A DNA stretch of 64,000 bases from Pseudoxanthomonas sp. F37 (GCF_022965755.1 NZ_CP095187.1:806001-870000); one strand, 5' to 3'; counted from the first letter of the stretch, positions 26,426 through 37,058 are shown. Made by a program: numbers and translations. Notes: a model not told the origin generated them from the sequence alone.

Positions 26426-27580
26426 ATGCGCAGGCCGTATCGGCTCGGGCTCCTGTTCGCGGTCGCCTTGCTGGCGCTGTCGGCGTGTCGCCCGTCGGCG
26501 GGCGTGCATTTCTTCGCCGAGGGACAGCCGAAGACGCTGGACGAATGGGGCGTGCTGCGCATCCAAGGCGGGAAGCTCCGGTTGAGCGAAGGCGTGGTGC
26601 CGTACGATCTGAACACTCCGCTGTTCAGCGACTACGCGCACAAGCTGCGCACGGTGTGGATGCCAGGAGGCACGTCGGCGACGTACCAGCCGGAGCGGAG
26701 TTTCGATTTTCCGGTGGGCACCATCCTCAGCAAGACGTTCTACTACCCGTTGCCGGCGGGGCAGGCCTGGGATGGGAAATCCGTCGCCCGCACGCCACCG
26801 TCGCAGTCGTCGCTGGAGGGCGAGTCCCTCGATCTCTCCAAAGTGCGCCTGATCGAAACGCGCCTGCTGGTGCATCGTGCGGAGGGCTGGGTGGCGCTGC
26901 CCTACGTCTGGAACCAGGCGCAGACCCAGGCCACGCTCAAGCGTACCGGCGAACTGGTCACGCTGGACCTGGTGGACGCCGCCGGCACGAGCGAAACGGC
27001 CGAATACCAGGTGCCCGACCAGAACCAGTGCGGCGGCTGCCACATCACCGACAACAAGTCGCGCAAGCTGCTGCCGATCGGGCCGAAGGCGCGCCACCTC
27101 AATCGCGACTTCGACTATGCCGGCGGCCGCGAGAACCAGCTGGCGCACCTGGTGCGCGTGGGCTATCTGACGGGCGTGCCGGCCAATCCGCCGCGGCTGG
27201 TCGATGCGATGGAGGCCGGAGCGCCGCTGGATGCGCGGGCGCGCGCCTACCTGGACATCAATTGCGGCCACTGCCACAGCGCCACCGGGCCGGCGATCAC
27301 CTCGGGCCTGTGGCTGGACGCGCACACGCAGGACCGCCTGAAACTGGGCTTCTGCAAGCAGCCGATCGCGGCGGGCAAGGGCACCGGCAACCGCATGCAC
27401 GACATCGAGCCGGGCAATGCCGCGGCCTCCATCTTCGAGTTCCGCATGGACAGCGCCGACCCCGCCATCATGATGCCGGAGGTCGGCCGCTCGGTGGTGC
27501 ACCGCGAGGGCGTGCAACTGATCCGTGACTGGATCAACGCGCAGCCGGGGAGTTGCGGGGGCGCCGCAGGGGAATCGTGA
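26426..27580 (+). CDS. Diheme c-type cytochrome lipoprotein (SO2930/TIGR03806 type)
   Basis: A 384-residue lipoprotein (lipobox LSAC, Cys21). Two heme c-binding motifs are clear: CGGCH at 202-206 and CGHCH at 280-284. Other blocks are LNTPLFSDYAHKLRTVWMP and FPVGTILSKTFYYPL, typical of the SO2930-type diheme cytochrome family. It follows the beta-helix gene by three bases, matching the recurrent pairing of these families. Periplasmic electron transfer is likely; its partner and substrate are unknown. Met residues in ADPAIMMPEVG may supply a distal heme ligand (inference). Confidence 0.9.
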   Translation: MRRPYRLGLLFAVALLALSACRPSAGVHFFAEGQPKTLDEWGVLRIQGGKLRLSEGVVPYDLNTPLFSDYAHKLRTVWMPGGTSATYQPERSFDFPVGTILSKTFYYPLPAGQAWDGKSVARTPPSQSSLEGESLDLSKVRLIETRLLVHRAEGWVALPYVWNQAQTQATLKRTGELVTLDLVDAAGTSETAEYQVPDQNQCGGCHITDNKSRKLLPIGPKARHLNRDFDYAGGRENQLAHLVRVGYLTGVPANPPRLVDAMEAGAPLDARARAYLDINCGHCHSATGPAITSGLWLDAHTQDRLKLGFCKQPIAAGKGTGNRMHDIEPGNAAASIFEFRMDSADPAIMMPEVGRSVVHREGVQLIRDWINAQPGSCGGAAGES

Positions 27581-27587
27581 ACATGCC

Positions 27588-27607
27588 GCCGGCCCCTTGA
27601 GGCCGGC
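27588..27607 (+). other. Intercistronic hairpin before the receptor gene
   Basis: GCCGGCC (27588-27594) and GGCCGGC (27601-27607) form a perfect seven-base stem with a six-base loop, without a T-tract. It could stabilise or partly terminate the upstream two-gene message. Confidence 0.45.
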
Positions 27608-27637
27608 TTCCGCACCAACGCTTCTTGGGAGGGAGTG

Positions 27638-30088
27638 ATGAAAGTGACGCAACGGAATCTGGTGGTCGGGCTGCGGCGCGCGCTGTTCGGCGGCTGCGTG
27701 GTGCTGGGGACGGGCGGCACGGCATGGGCGCAGTCGACGCCGCAGGGCGAACAGGACGCCACCAACCTGGACACCATCGTCGTCACCGCGCAAAGCCGCC
27801 AGCAGGAACTGCAGGACGTGCCGATCGCGCTGCAGGTCGTGGACCAGCAACTGCTCGACGACGTGGCCGCCGACAACCTGGGCGACATCGATGCCTTCGT
27901 TCCCGGCCTGGTGGTGGATGCGGTGCAGCCCACCCAGCCCTCGTTCCGCCTGCGCGGCGTGGAGACCAGCGACTTCGGCATCGGTACCGATCCGGCGGTG
28001 GGCGTGTTCGTGGACGGCGTGTACGGCGGACGCGGCGGCGGCGTGCTGTTGCCGTTCGTCGATGTCGAGCGCATCGAAGTGCTGAAGGGCCCGCAGGGCA
28101 CGCTGTTCGGCCGCAATACCGCGGCGGGCGCGATCTCGCTGGTGACCCGGCGGCCCCAGGACGAACTGGAGGCGCGCCTGCGCCTGCGCCTGGGCAACCA
28201 TGGCAAGCAGTATGCCGATGCGATGTGGAACATCCCCACGGGCGAAAACTCCGCGCTGCGTTTCAATGCGCTGTTCAACCACAGCGACGGCTGGTTCGAG
28301 GACGGCGCCACCGGCAAGGACCTGGCTGGCGAGAACGTGTGGGCCACGCGCGCGGCCTGGCAGGTCGGGCTGGGCGACAACACTACCGCGCTGGTCAGCT
28401 GGGACCACGAGAGCCTGGACCAGAACGGCCGCGTGACCACCGGCATCGTCCCGCTGCCGGCGTATCCGCAACGGCCGCCGGTACCGGTGGATCCGGACGA
28501 CTACCTCGACCCGCGCGACACCCCGACCTACAGCGACGCCACCAACGCCGAGTGGCGCACCTTCGACGGCGTCACCCTGATCGTGGACCACGCATTGACC
28601 TGGGGGCATCTGACCTCGACCACGTCCTGGCGGCAGTACGACTCGCTGAACCAGACCGAGGAAGACGGCACCAACCGCGCCGACCTGTACATCGACTCGG
28701 TCAACACCGAGAGCAACGAGACCTTCTACCAGGAGTTCAAGTTCGCCGGCAGCAACGCGCGGCTGGACTGGGTGGCCGGCGCCAGTTTCTTCAAGGAAGA
28801 CGCCGACCAGACCAGCGAGGTGAACACCAATACCGAGGCGGTCGACAACATCGTCCGCAATCTCGGCATCGCGCCCACCCCGGACGGCAGCCTGTTCGGG
28901 TTCACCTCGTTCCTGGCCCAGAGTGCCGGCATCCCGGTCTCGCTGGTCGGCGACCGCTGGAACGAGCGCTTCACCAACACGCTGTCGACCACGGCCTATG
29001 CCGCCTTCGGCGACGTGATCTGGCGCGCCACCGACAAGCTCAACCTGACCTTCGGCCTGCGCTACACCCGCGACGAGAAGGACTTCACCTGGCTCAACAC
29101 GCCCCGCAACGCGCCCGAGCTGGAAGCCAAGCTGGAACTGCTGGAATCGTTGGGCTTCTTCGATGCGCTGGCGCAGATGGGCATCCCGATCACCCGCGAG
29201 CTGCTGACCTTCGACATGGCCTTCATCGATCCGCCGGCGATGGTCAACAAGGGCGTGCTGGTGCGCGACAAGCGCAGCTGGAGCGACTTCAGCCCGCGTC
29301 TGGTCGTGGACTACCATTTCAACGACAAGGCGATGGTGTTCGGCTCGCTGGCCAAGGGCTACAAGGCCGGCGGCTTCAATGCGCTGCAGATCGGCCCGGC
29401 GTTCGAGAACGAGGACGTGTGGAACGCGGAAGTGGGCATCAAGCAGTCGTTCGGCCGCTTCTCCTACAACGCGTCGCTGTTCCACTACCGCTACGACAAC
29501 CGCCAGTCGATCCGCCTGGTCGATCCGGACCCGGACAACCCGGTGGACATCCCGCGCTACGTGTTCGACACCGGCGACCTCGAGGCGACCGGCATCGACT
29601 TCGACATGCGCTGGAAGGTGACGGACGCCTTCACGCTGGACGCGCAGGCCGAGTGGATCGACTCCAAGTACAAGGACTACGTCACGCCGGAGGGCGTGGA
29701 CCTGGACGGCGAGCCCACCGGCGAGCCGCGCTTCACCGCCTCGGTGGGGGCCGCCTACCGCGTGAGCCTGGGCGACAGCGGCGACCTGCGCATTTCCGCG
29801 CGGCATGCCTACCGCGGGCGTGCGCGCTGCAATGCGGGCTCGGACCTGCAGGGCGACTGCGGCGTGAACGCACTGCTGGATATCGGCGAGCCGCGCGAGC
29901 GTACCGACCTGCGGATCGGCTGGACCTCGCCGCAGGACCGCTGGAGCTGGGCGATCTACGGCAACAACGTCTTCGACAACCAGTACGTGAAGGGCCTGAA
30001 CACCTACGGCCGCGCTCCGCTGGGCGTGGTGGGCGCGACCATCAGCGAGCCGCGCACCTACGGCGTGGAAGTGGCCGTGAAGTTCTGA
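27638..30088 (+). CDS. TonB-dependent outer-membrane receptor
   Basis: An 816-residue receptor. After a signal peptide (cleavage near AWAQ) comes a TonB-box-like segment LDTIVVTA, then the plug domain (FVPGLVVDAVQPTQPSFRLR, RIEVLKGPQGTLFGRNTAAG) and a 22-stranded-type barrel ending in the typical aromatic strand GVEVAVKF. No N-terminal STN signalling domain is present, so it is a plain transporter rather than a transducer. The chosen ATG follows GGGAGG; a GTG one codon earlier is also possible. It is the third gene of the AraC-divergent group. Substrate is not readable from sequence. Confidence 0.94.
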   Translation: MKVTQRNLVVGLRRALFGGCVVLGTGGTAWAQSTPQGEQDATNLDTIVVTAQSRQQELQDVPIALQVVDQQLLDDVAADNLGDIDAFVPGLVVDAVQPTQPSFRLRGVETSDFGIGTDPAVGVFVDGVYGGRGGGVLLPFVDVERIEVLKGPQGTLFGRNTAAGAISLVTRRPQDELEARLRLRLGNHGKQYADAMWNIPTGENSALRFNALFNHSDGWFEDGATGKDLAGENVWATRAAWQVGLGDNTTALVSWDHESLDQNGRVTTGIVPLPAYPQRPPVPVDPDDYLDPRDTPTYSDATNAEWRTFDGVTLIVDHALTWGHLTSTTSWRQYDSLNQTEEDGTNRADLYIDSVNTESNETFYQEFKFAGSNARLDWVAGASFFKEDADQTSEVNTNTEAVDNIVRNLGIAPTPDGSLFGFTSFLAQSAGIPVSLVGDRWNERFTNTLSTTAYAAFGDVIWRATDKLNLTFGLRYTRDEKDFTWLNTPRNAPELEAKLELLESLGFFDALAQMGIPITRELLTFDMAFIDPPAMVNKGVLVRDKRSWSDFSPRLVVDYHFNDKAMVFGSLAKGYKAGGFNALQIGPAFENEDVWNAEVGIKQSFGRFSYNASLFHYRYDNRQSIRLVDPDPDNPVDIPRYVFDTGDLEATGIDFDMRWKVTDAFTLDAQAEWIDSKYKDYVTPEGVDLDGEPTGEPRFTASVGAAYRVSLGDSGDLRISARHAYRGRARCNAGSDLQGDCGVNALLDIGEPRERTDLRIGWTSPQDRWSWAIYGNNVFDNQYVKGLNTYGRAPLGVVGATISEPRTYGVEVAVKF

Positions 30089-30117
30089 GCCGCGCGGCGA
30101 CGCGCTGGACGTGGGCA

Positions 30118-30146
30118 CCCCGGCACCTTGCGGTGCCGGGGTTTTT
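30118..30146 (+). terminator. Rho-independent terminator after the receptor gene
   Basis: A ten-base perfect stem CCCCGGCACC / GGTGCCGGGG with loop TTGC is followed by TTTTTG, a textbook intrinsic terminator closing the beta-helix/cytochrome/receptor transcript. Confidence 0.93.
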
Positions 30147-30176
30147 GTTTGCCGCTTATCACGGCATCCTTGTGCG

Positions 30177-32282
30177 ATGCCCGTGCGTCGCAATGTCCCC
30201 GTCGTCGATCTCTCCGCCGAACCCCTGAGCCGCCTGCCGGGCGTCGGGCCGCGGGTGGCCGAGAAACTGGCGGCGCGCGGCCTGGCGACGATGCAGGACC
30301 TGTGGCTGCACCTGCCGCTGCGCTACGAGGACCGCACGACGCTCACGCCGATCCGCCTGCTGCAGCCGGGCGTGGCCGCGCAGGTCGAGGGGCGGGTGGA
30401 AGCCGTCGAGCGCGGCTTCCGGTACCGCCCGGTGCTGCGGGTGGCGATAAGCGATGAGGGGCGCGGCACGCTGGTGCTGCGGTTCTTCCATTTCCGCGCG
30501 GCCCAGGTGGCGCAATTCGCGGTGGGCACCCGCCTGCGCTGCTACGGCACGCCCAAGCCCGGCCAGCATGGGCTGGAGATCATCCACCCGAGCTACCGGG
30601 TGCTGGGCGAGGCGGATGAGGTCGCCCTTGGCGATGCGCTGGACCCGATCTACCCGGCCGTCGAAGGATTGGGGCCGGCGACCCTGCGCAAACTCATCGG
30701 CCAGGCGCTGGAGCGCCTGCCCGAAGCGGGTGCGCTGGAGTTGCTGCCCCCGTCGTTGCTGGAAGGGCTGGGGTTGCCGTCGTTGCGCGATGCGTTGCTG
30801 ACCATGCATCGCCCGCCGCGCGATGCGGACGTGGCCGCGCTGGCGCTGGGGACGCATCCGGCCCAGCGCCGCCTCGCCATCGAGGAACTGCTGGCGCACC
30901 ACCTGAGCCTGCGTCGGCAACGGCTGGCCCTGCAGCGGCACCGGGCACCCGCGCTGAAGGGCCGGGGCGCGCTGGTGAAAGCGCTGATCAAGGCCTTGCC
31001 CTTCGTGCTGACCGGCGCGCAGAAGCGCGTCTTCGAACAGATCCGCGAGGACATCGCGCGCCCGTCGCCGATGCTGCGCCTGGTGCAGGGTGATGTGGGC
31101 AGCGGCAAGACCGTGGTCGCCGCGCTGGCCGGCATGCTGGCGGTGGAGGCGGGCAAGCAGGTCGCATTGGCCGCGCCCACCGAGCTGCTGGCCGAACAGC
31201 ATCTGGCCAATCTCCGGACGTGGCTGGAGCCGCTGGGCGTTCGCGTCGCCTGGCTGGCGGGCAAGGTGACCGGCAAGGCACGCACGCAGGTGCTGGCCCA
31301 GGTGGCGTCGGGCGAGGCCCAGGTGGTGGTGGGCACGCATGCGCTGATGCAGGAGACGGTGGTCTTCCACGACCTGGGCCTGGCCATCGTCGACGAGCAG
31401 CACCGCTTCGGTGTGCACCAGCGGCTCGCGCTGCGCGACAAGGGCGCCGGCGCAGACCGCGTGCCGCACCAGCTGGTCATGACCGCCACCCCGATTCCAC
31501 GCACGCTGGCGATGGCGGCCTATGCCGACCTGGACGTCTCGGCCATCGATGAACTGCCGCCGGGCCGCACGCCGGTGCAGACCGTGGCGCTGAGTGCGGA
31601 ACGCCGGCCCGAGCTGGTGGAGCGCATCCGCGCCGCCTGCGCCGAAGGGCGGCAGGCCTACTGGGTGTGCACGCTGATCGACGACAGCGACGAGGTCGTC
31701 GCGCAAGCCGCGCAGACCACCTACGAGGCCTTGTCCGCCTCGCTGCCCGAGCTGCGCGTGGCCCTGGTCCACGGGCGCATGAAGGCTGCCGACAAGCAGG
31801 CCACGATGCGCCGTTTCAAGGACGGCCAGGCCGACCTGCTGGTGGCCACCACCGTCATCGAAGTAGGCGTCGACGTGCCCAACGCGTCGCTGATGATCAT
31901 CGAGAACGCGGAGCGGCTGGGCCTGGCGCAGCTGCACCAGCTGCGCGGACGGGTGGGGCGCGGCGCCACCGCATCCAGCTGTGTGCTGATGTACCAGCCG
32001 CCGCTGTCGGCGATGGCCAAGCACCGCCTGGCGACGATGCGCCAGACCAACGACGGCTTCGTCATCGCCGAGAAGGACCTGGAACTGCGTGGCCCGGGCG
32101 AGTTGCTGGGGACACGGCAGACTGGTCTTGCCGCGTTCCGCGTGGCCGATCTCGCGCGCGACGCGGGCCTGCTGCCGCAGGTGCATGCGCTGGCCGAGCG
32201 GCTGCTGGCCGAGGATCCGCCGGTCGCCGATCGGGTGATCCGCCGCTGGGTGGGCGGCGCGGCACGCTACGCATCCGCGTGA
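30177..32282 (+). CDS. recG: ATP-dependent DNA helicase RecG
   Basis: Remodels stalled replication forks and branched DNA. The 701-residue protein (693 in E. coli) starts MPVRRNVPVVDLSAEPLSRL; the open frame extends further upstream, across the terminator, which is implausible. The N-terminal wedge domain includes LPLRYEDRTTLTPI, and the helicase core has GDVGSGKTVVAAL (Walker A, about residue 306), DEQHRFGVHQR (DEQH box), TATPIPRTLAM (motif III) and GRVGRGA (motif VI). Cytosolic. Followed by an unrelated nucleoside hydrolase. Confidence 0.97.
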   Translation: MPVRRNVPVVDLSAEPLSRLPGVGPRVAEKLAARGLATMQDLWLHLPLRYEDRTTLTPIRLLQPGVAAQVEGRVEAVERGFRYRPVLRVAISDEGRGTLVLRFFHFRAAQVAQFAVGTRLRCYGTPKPGQHGLEIIHPSYRVLGEADEVALGDALDPIYPAVEGLGPATLRKLIGQALERLPEAGALELLPPSLLEGLGLPSLRDALLTMHRPPRDADVAALALGTHPAQRRLAIEELLAHHLSLRRQRLALQRHRAPALKGRGALVKALIKALPFVLTGAQKRVFEQIREDIARPSPMLRLVQGDVGSGKTVVAALAGMLAVEAGKQVALAAPTELLAEQHLANLRTWLEPLGVRVAWLAGKVTGKARTQVLAQVASGEAQVVVGTHALMQETVVFHDLGLAIVDEQHRFGVHQRLALRDKGAGADRVPHQLVMTATPIPRTLAMAAYADLDVSAIDELPPGRTPVQTVALSAERRPELVERIRAACAEGRQAYWVCTLIDDSDEVVAQAAQTTYEALSASLPELRVALVHGRMKAADKQATMRRFKDGQADLLVATTVIEVGVDVPNASLMIIENAERLGLAQLHQLRGRVGRGATASSCVLMYQPPLSAMAKHRLATMRQTNDGFVIAEKDLELRGPGELLGTRQTGLAAFRVADLARDAGLLPQVHALAERLLAEDPPVADRVIRRWVGGAARYASA

Positions 32283-32418
32283 CTCCCGTGGAGCCGGGCT
32301 TGCTCGGCTCGGGGCGCCGGCAGCAGCGGAGCATGCGCCGCGCCACGGCGCTTGCCTGCGCTTCCCAGCCGCCGCCCACGGTGCGAGACTCGGCGGCCGG
32401 AAAGACGAAGAGAATAAG

Positions 32419-33357
32419 ATGACCGACAGGATTCCCCTGCTGATCGACACCGACCCCGGCGTGGACGACGCCCTCGCGCTGTTGATGGCCTTCAACGATG
32501 CGCGCCACGAAATCGTCGGCCTGACTATCGCGGCCGGCAACGTGGGCCTGCAGTACACCGTGCGCAATGCGCTGAAGTTGTGCGAAGTGGCGGGACGCGC
32601 GGACATCCCCGTGTTCGCCGGCGCGCCGGCGCCGCTGCTGCATCCGTCGCCGGACGCCGGCTACGTGCACGGGCAGGACGGCTTCGGCGATGTCGGCTTC
32701 GAGCCGGCCGGGCGCCAGGCCGAAGACGAACACGCGGCGCTGGCCATCCTGCGCCTGTCCCATCGGCACGCCGGCCGGCTGGTGCTGGTGGCGCTGGGCC
32801 CGCTGACCAACATCGCGCTGGCCCTGAAGCTGGACCCCACGCTGCCGCAGCGGGTCGCGCGCTTCGTGGTGATGGGGGGCGCGGTCACCTGCCACGGCAA
32901 CATCACGCCCGCGGCCGAGTTCAATTTCTACTTCGATCCCGAAGCGGCGCACATCGTCCTGCAGGCGTTCGAGCGCTACGACCTGGCCGACTGGGAAGCC
33001 ACCCTCGCCCACGGCCTGCCGCACCGCGAGGTCGACGCATGGCTGGCCGCCGACAGCGAGCGGGCCCGCTTCTACGCCCGCATCTCCGAGAAGACCCGCC
33101 TGTGGTCGGCCGACCGCCGGGGCGACCACTGGTTCGCGGCCGACGCGCTGGCGATGGCCTTCGTGCTGGCCCCGGAGGGAGCGCTGGAGCTGGCCCAGCG
33201 GCCGCTGGCGGTGGAACTGCAGGGCGCGCACGCCCGTGGCGCCTCGGTGGTGGACTGGCGCCGCGAGGGCGGCCGGCCGGACCAGGCCAACATCCTGCTG
33301 CGCTACGACCAGGCCAGGTTCCAGGAGCTGATCCGGGCCGCGCTGGCCGCCGGCTGA
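32419..33357 (+). CDS. Nucleoside hydrolase (IUNH family)
   Basis: A 312-residue inosine/uridine-preferring nucleoside hydrolase. The calcium-binding signature [12 protein letters not shown] occurs at residues 10-21, with [23 protein letters not shown] and [20 protein letters not shown], which contains the Asn and Glu residues that contact the ribose. Members cleave ribonucleosides to base plus ribose, in the cytosol, for salvage. The start ATG is preceded by GAAGAGAA. It is cut off from recG by about 135 bases; a salvage role fits rpiA and tkt but is not proof. Confidence 0.92.
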   Translation: MTDRIPLLIDTDPGVDDALALLMAFNDARHEIVGLTIAAGNVGLQYTVRNALKLCEVAGRADIPVFAGAPAPLLHPSPDAGYVHGQDGFGDVGFEPAGRQAEDEHAALAILRLSHRHAGRLVLVALGPLTNIALALKLDPTLPQRVARFVVMGGAVTCHGNITPAAEFNFYFDPEAAHIVLQAFERYDLADWEATLAHGLPHREVDAWLAADSERARFYARISEKTRLWSADRRGDHWFAADALAMAFVLAPEGALELAQRPLAVELQGAHARGASVVDWRREGGRPDQANILLRYDQARFQELIRAALAAG

Positions 33358-33431
33358 GGGTCGGGTTGCGCCGGCAGGGGAGGGCGGGCTACAATGCCGC
33401 TCTTCCATTCCCGCTACACGGTGTGCCCGCC

Positions 33432-33674
33432 ATGAAGGCCGACATCCATCCCGATTACCGCGAAGTCGTCTTCCACGACGTGACCTCCGATTTCAAGTTC
33501 CTGACCCGCTCCACGCTGGGCAGCAAGGAAACGACGAAGTGGGAAGACGGCAACGAGTACCCGCTGATCAAGGTCGAAATCTCCTCGGCCTCGCACCCGT
33601 TCTACACGGGCAAGCACAAGGTCATCGATACCAGCGGCCGCATCGACAAGTTCCAGAAGCGCTACGCGCGCTGA
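33432..33674 (+). CDS. rpmE2: 50S ribosomal protein L31 type B
   Basis: An 80-residue protein, [20 protein letters not shown] and [20 protein letters not shown], matching L31 of the B type. It contains no cysteine at all, so the zinc ribbon of canonical L31 is absent; B-type L31 is the zinc-independent version that replaces the zinc form under zinc shortage in species having both. Here it may be the only L31. Followed by a hairpin, then gltA, a pairing common in xanthomonads. Confidence 0.95.
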   Translation: MKADIHPDYREVVFHDVTSDFKFLTRSTLGSKETTKWEDGNEYPLIKVEISSASHPFYTGKHKVIDTSGRIDKFQKRYAR

Positions 33675-33699
33675 TCGGACTCCGTCCGCTGTTCCCGGC

Positions 33700-33722
33700 C
33701 GGCCGCGCCTCGTGCGCGGCCG
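33700..33722 (+). terminator. GC-rich hairpin after rpmE2
   Basis: CGGCCGCGC and GCGCGGCCG form a nine-base stem with a CTCGT loop, followed by TTCGCGTTTG. No solid U-tract, so termination is tentative. The remainder of the 258-base rpmE2-gltA gap contains GATAAT at 33841-33846 as a possible gltA -10 box, without a good -35. Confidence 0.45.
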
Positions 33723-33932
33723 TTCGCGTTTGTGAGATGGCGCATCGCGCGCGTCGGCGGAACGGACGGTTGCGTCCGCGGCCTCATTCTTTGGTCTGAC
33801 TTTGGTGCGGTGTCGAGCGACGGCTCCAGACCCGCTGTGCGATAATTCGGGTCATCCAAGGTTCACTCCCTGGACTCCCGTCACACGTCGCGCGGACTTC
33901 CGCCGGCGTTTCCCCACGAAGGAGCGCACACT

Positions 33933-35222
<1,290 letters not shown>

Positions 35223-35241
35223 GCCCGTCGGCGACACGATG

Positions 35242-35267
35242 AAAAAGGCCCCGGACGGGGCCTTTTT
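35242..35267. terminator. Bidirectional Rho-independent terminator
   Basis: AAAAAGGCCCC and GGGGCCTTTTT form a perfect 11-base stem around GGAC. A-tract and T-tract flank it symmetrically, so it can serve both gltA (plus) and the isochorismatase gene (minus). Confidence 0.93.
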
Positions 35268-35282
35268 CTTTGCGGCCGCCGG

Positions 35283-35783
35283 TCAGGCGTCCGGCCGCAC
35301 GACGACGCGGGTGGCCAGTGCATGCAGGGCGAAACCATGGATGGTCCCGTCCGTGGTGGTGGTGCAGTCCGACAGCACGCTGACCTGGTAGCGGTCCGCT
35401 GCCGGCGACAAGGCGGTGAAGACCACGCAGTTCTGCGTCATCATCCCTGCGATGCGCAGGTGGGTGACGCCCAGGTCCGCCAGCACGCTGGAAAGGGCGG
35501 TCTGATGGAAGCTGTCCGCGTGCTGCTTCACGACGACGGGCGCGCCGGGGGCGGCGGCCAGGATACGCGCATGGATGCTGGCGCCGGTCGTGCCGGGCCG
35601 GAACAGCGGGCTGTCCGCGGATGCGGCCAGATGCTGGACCAGGACCACGGGTTCGCCGCGCGCGCGGGCGCGTCCGATGGCGTCGACGATGGTGTCGAGC
35701 GTGGTTTCGGCGTTCCACAACGGGAGCGCGCCGCCGGGGAAATAGTCGTTCTGCACGTCGATGATCAGCAGGGCGGTGGTCAT
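35283..35783 (-). CDS. Isochorismatase-type cysteine hydrolase
   Basis: A 166-residue member of the isochorismatase/nicotinamidase superfamily. The catalytic triad is visible: Asp in LLIIDVQNDYF (Asp9), Lys in VVVKQHADSFHQT, and Cys in GMMTQNCVVFTALSPA. A proline-linked cis-peptide region precedes the cysteine. The N-terminal FPGG segment (DYFPGGALPL) fits nicotinamidase-like members but lacks a clear full metal site, so the substrate is left open. Divergent from an Lrp/AsnC regulator 105 bases away, a plausible regulator. Confidence 0.88.
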   Translation of the reverse strand: MTTALLIIDVQNDYFPGGALPLWNAETTLDTIVDAIGRARARGEPVVLVQHLAASADSPLFRPGTTGASIHARILAAAPGAPVVVKQHADSFHQTALSSVLADLGVTHLRIAGMMTQNCVVFTALSPAADRYQVSVLSDCTTTTDGTIHGFALHALATRVVVRPDA

Positions 35784-35888
35784 GGGTTACCTTGCAAGGA
35801 GTGGGTTGCGACATCCTAGTGACGGGCAAGGGCGGCGGTAATTGCAGTCCGCAAGCAGCCGCACCGTTTTCCTTGAGGATCGAAAGAC

Positions 35889-36293
35889 ATGTCCCTGGAC
35901 AAGATGGATCGGGCCATCCTGGCGGCGCTGGCGCACGACGCGCGCATGACGTGGCAGGCCATCGGCCGGCGCGTGCACCTGACGGGACAGGCGGTCGCCA
36001 CGCGGGTGCAGCAGATGCTGGAGCGCGGCACGATCCGTGGCTTCACGGTGGTGCGAGGCGACCTGCGCCGCTACTTCGTCACGGTGTTCATGGATACGCC
36101 GCAGTTCGACGCATTCGAAGCGTTCCTGCAGGCGCATGCGGAGGTGGAGAGCGCCAGCAAGATCGCCGGCGAGGGCTGCTACCAGGTGACGCTGGCCTGC
36201 GCGAGCGAGTCGGACCTGGATGTCTTCACCCAGGCGCTGCTGCGCTATGGGCGCTACAAGGTCGCCAGCGAGATGCGGCGCGTGAAGCCCTGA
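35889..36293 (+). CDS. Lrp/AsnC family regulator
   Basis: A 134-residue regulator. The N-terminal helix-turn-helix (MSLDKMDRAILAALAHDARM, then GRRVHLTGQAVATRVQQML) and the C-terminal RAM/ACT-like ligand-binding domain (FVTVFMDTPQFDAF, KIAGEGCYQVTLAC) are in order. Such proteins form octamers and sense amino acids or small metabolites. It is divergent from the isochorismatase-type hydrolase and may control it. The gene converges on the next gene with nine bases between the stops. Confidence 0.92.
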   Translation: MSLDKMDRAILAALAHDARMTWQAIGRRVHLTGQAVATRVQQMLERGTIRGFTVVRGDLRRYFVTVFMDTPQFDAFEAFLQAHAEVESASKIAGEGCYQVTLACASESDLDVFTQALLRYGRYKVASEMRRVKP

Positions 36294-36302
36294 AGATTGG
36301 TT

Positions 36303-36959
36303 TCAGCGGCGCGCCGCGTCCAGCTCGTAGCCGGCGATGTCCTCTTCGGCGAGCAGCTGGCGCAACTGCGTGGCGGACGCGCGCCTCATCGGTTTCTCGT
36401 CCACGCTGGAAAGCGGCGCCTGGCGCAACGCGTCGTGCGGCAGCACGGTCAGGTCGAAGCTGAGCTCCTCGGCGCTGAACACCCACACGGGCAGGTCGGC
36501 CACGCGTTCCCTGTCGAGGCGCAGCCGGCGCTCGCGCGGCTCGGCGGGGATGCGGTGTTCCTCCAGGAACCGGGTGACCGCATCCGGGTCGTCGCTGTGC
36601 AGGTGCACGTGCACGGGCGTGTTGGCATCGGCGGTGCCTTCGAGTACCGGACCGACCAGTCGGGGCGAGAAAGCGGACAGGAACTCCATCGCACGCAAGG
36701 CGGCCTCGCGCCGCCGTCGCAGGCCGGTCACATGCGCCTGTCCGACGAACAGGCGCTGGTACTCGCGCAGCGCGTCCTCGATCTCGCGGTTGCGCGGGAG
36801 CGAGGCGTCGTCGTGGATGCCCAATCGGCTGGCGGCTTTCAGCTTGGCCTGGTGGTAGTCGCGGATGCCGCCCTCGACCATCAGCCGGGCGGCTTCGTGC
36901 GCCAGCCGCTGGCGGCGTTCGCGGGTGCGGGTTTCGGCGTGCTGACGGGCGTGGTGCAT
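36303..36959 (-). CDS. Conserved hypothetical, possibly nucleotidyltransferase-like
   Basis: A 218-residue soluble protein, not confidently recognised. It starts at 36959 (MHHARQHAETRTRERRQRL), where GGAGG stands seven bases ahead; a frame 23 codons longer has no site. The first 90 residues form a basic helical region with GGIRDYHQAKLKAASRLGI and NREIEDALREYQRLF. The middle, FSPRLVGPVLEGTADANTPV followed by HVHLHSDDPDAV, and the later VWVFSAEELSFDLTVLP resemble the strand-acid pattern of minimal nucleotidyltransferases. That fold assignment is inference only. It lies between an Lrp regulator and PBP1A. Confidence 0.6.
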   Translation of the reverse strand: MHHARQHAETRTRERRQRLAHEAARLMVEGGIRDYHQAKLKAASRLGIHDDASLPRNREIEDALREYQRLFVGQAHVTGLRRRREAALRAMEFLSAFSPRLVGPVLEGTADANTPVHVHLHSDDPDAVTRFLEEHRIPAEPRERRLRLDRERVADLPVWVFSAEELSFDLTVLPHDALRQAPLSSVDEKPMRRASATQLRQLLAEEDIAGYELDAARR

Positions 36960-37058
36960 GGCAGGCCTCCGCGTCGAAACAGACCCGAATGTACACCATG
37001 CTCCCGCGTTGTCGATGACGGCGCGCACGCGCCGTCAGGGAGCCTTCACGCCGTGGCG

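Noticed and set aside
25100-30193. A 1697-codon open frame on the minus strand opposite the beta-helix, cytochrome and receptor genes
   Set aside because: Its translation is low-complexity (His/Ala/Arg/Val rich) with no recognisable domain, and the plus-strand genes show clear signal peptides, motifs and ribosome-binding sites. High GC with third-position bias leaves long antisense frames open.
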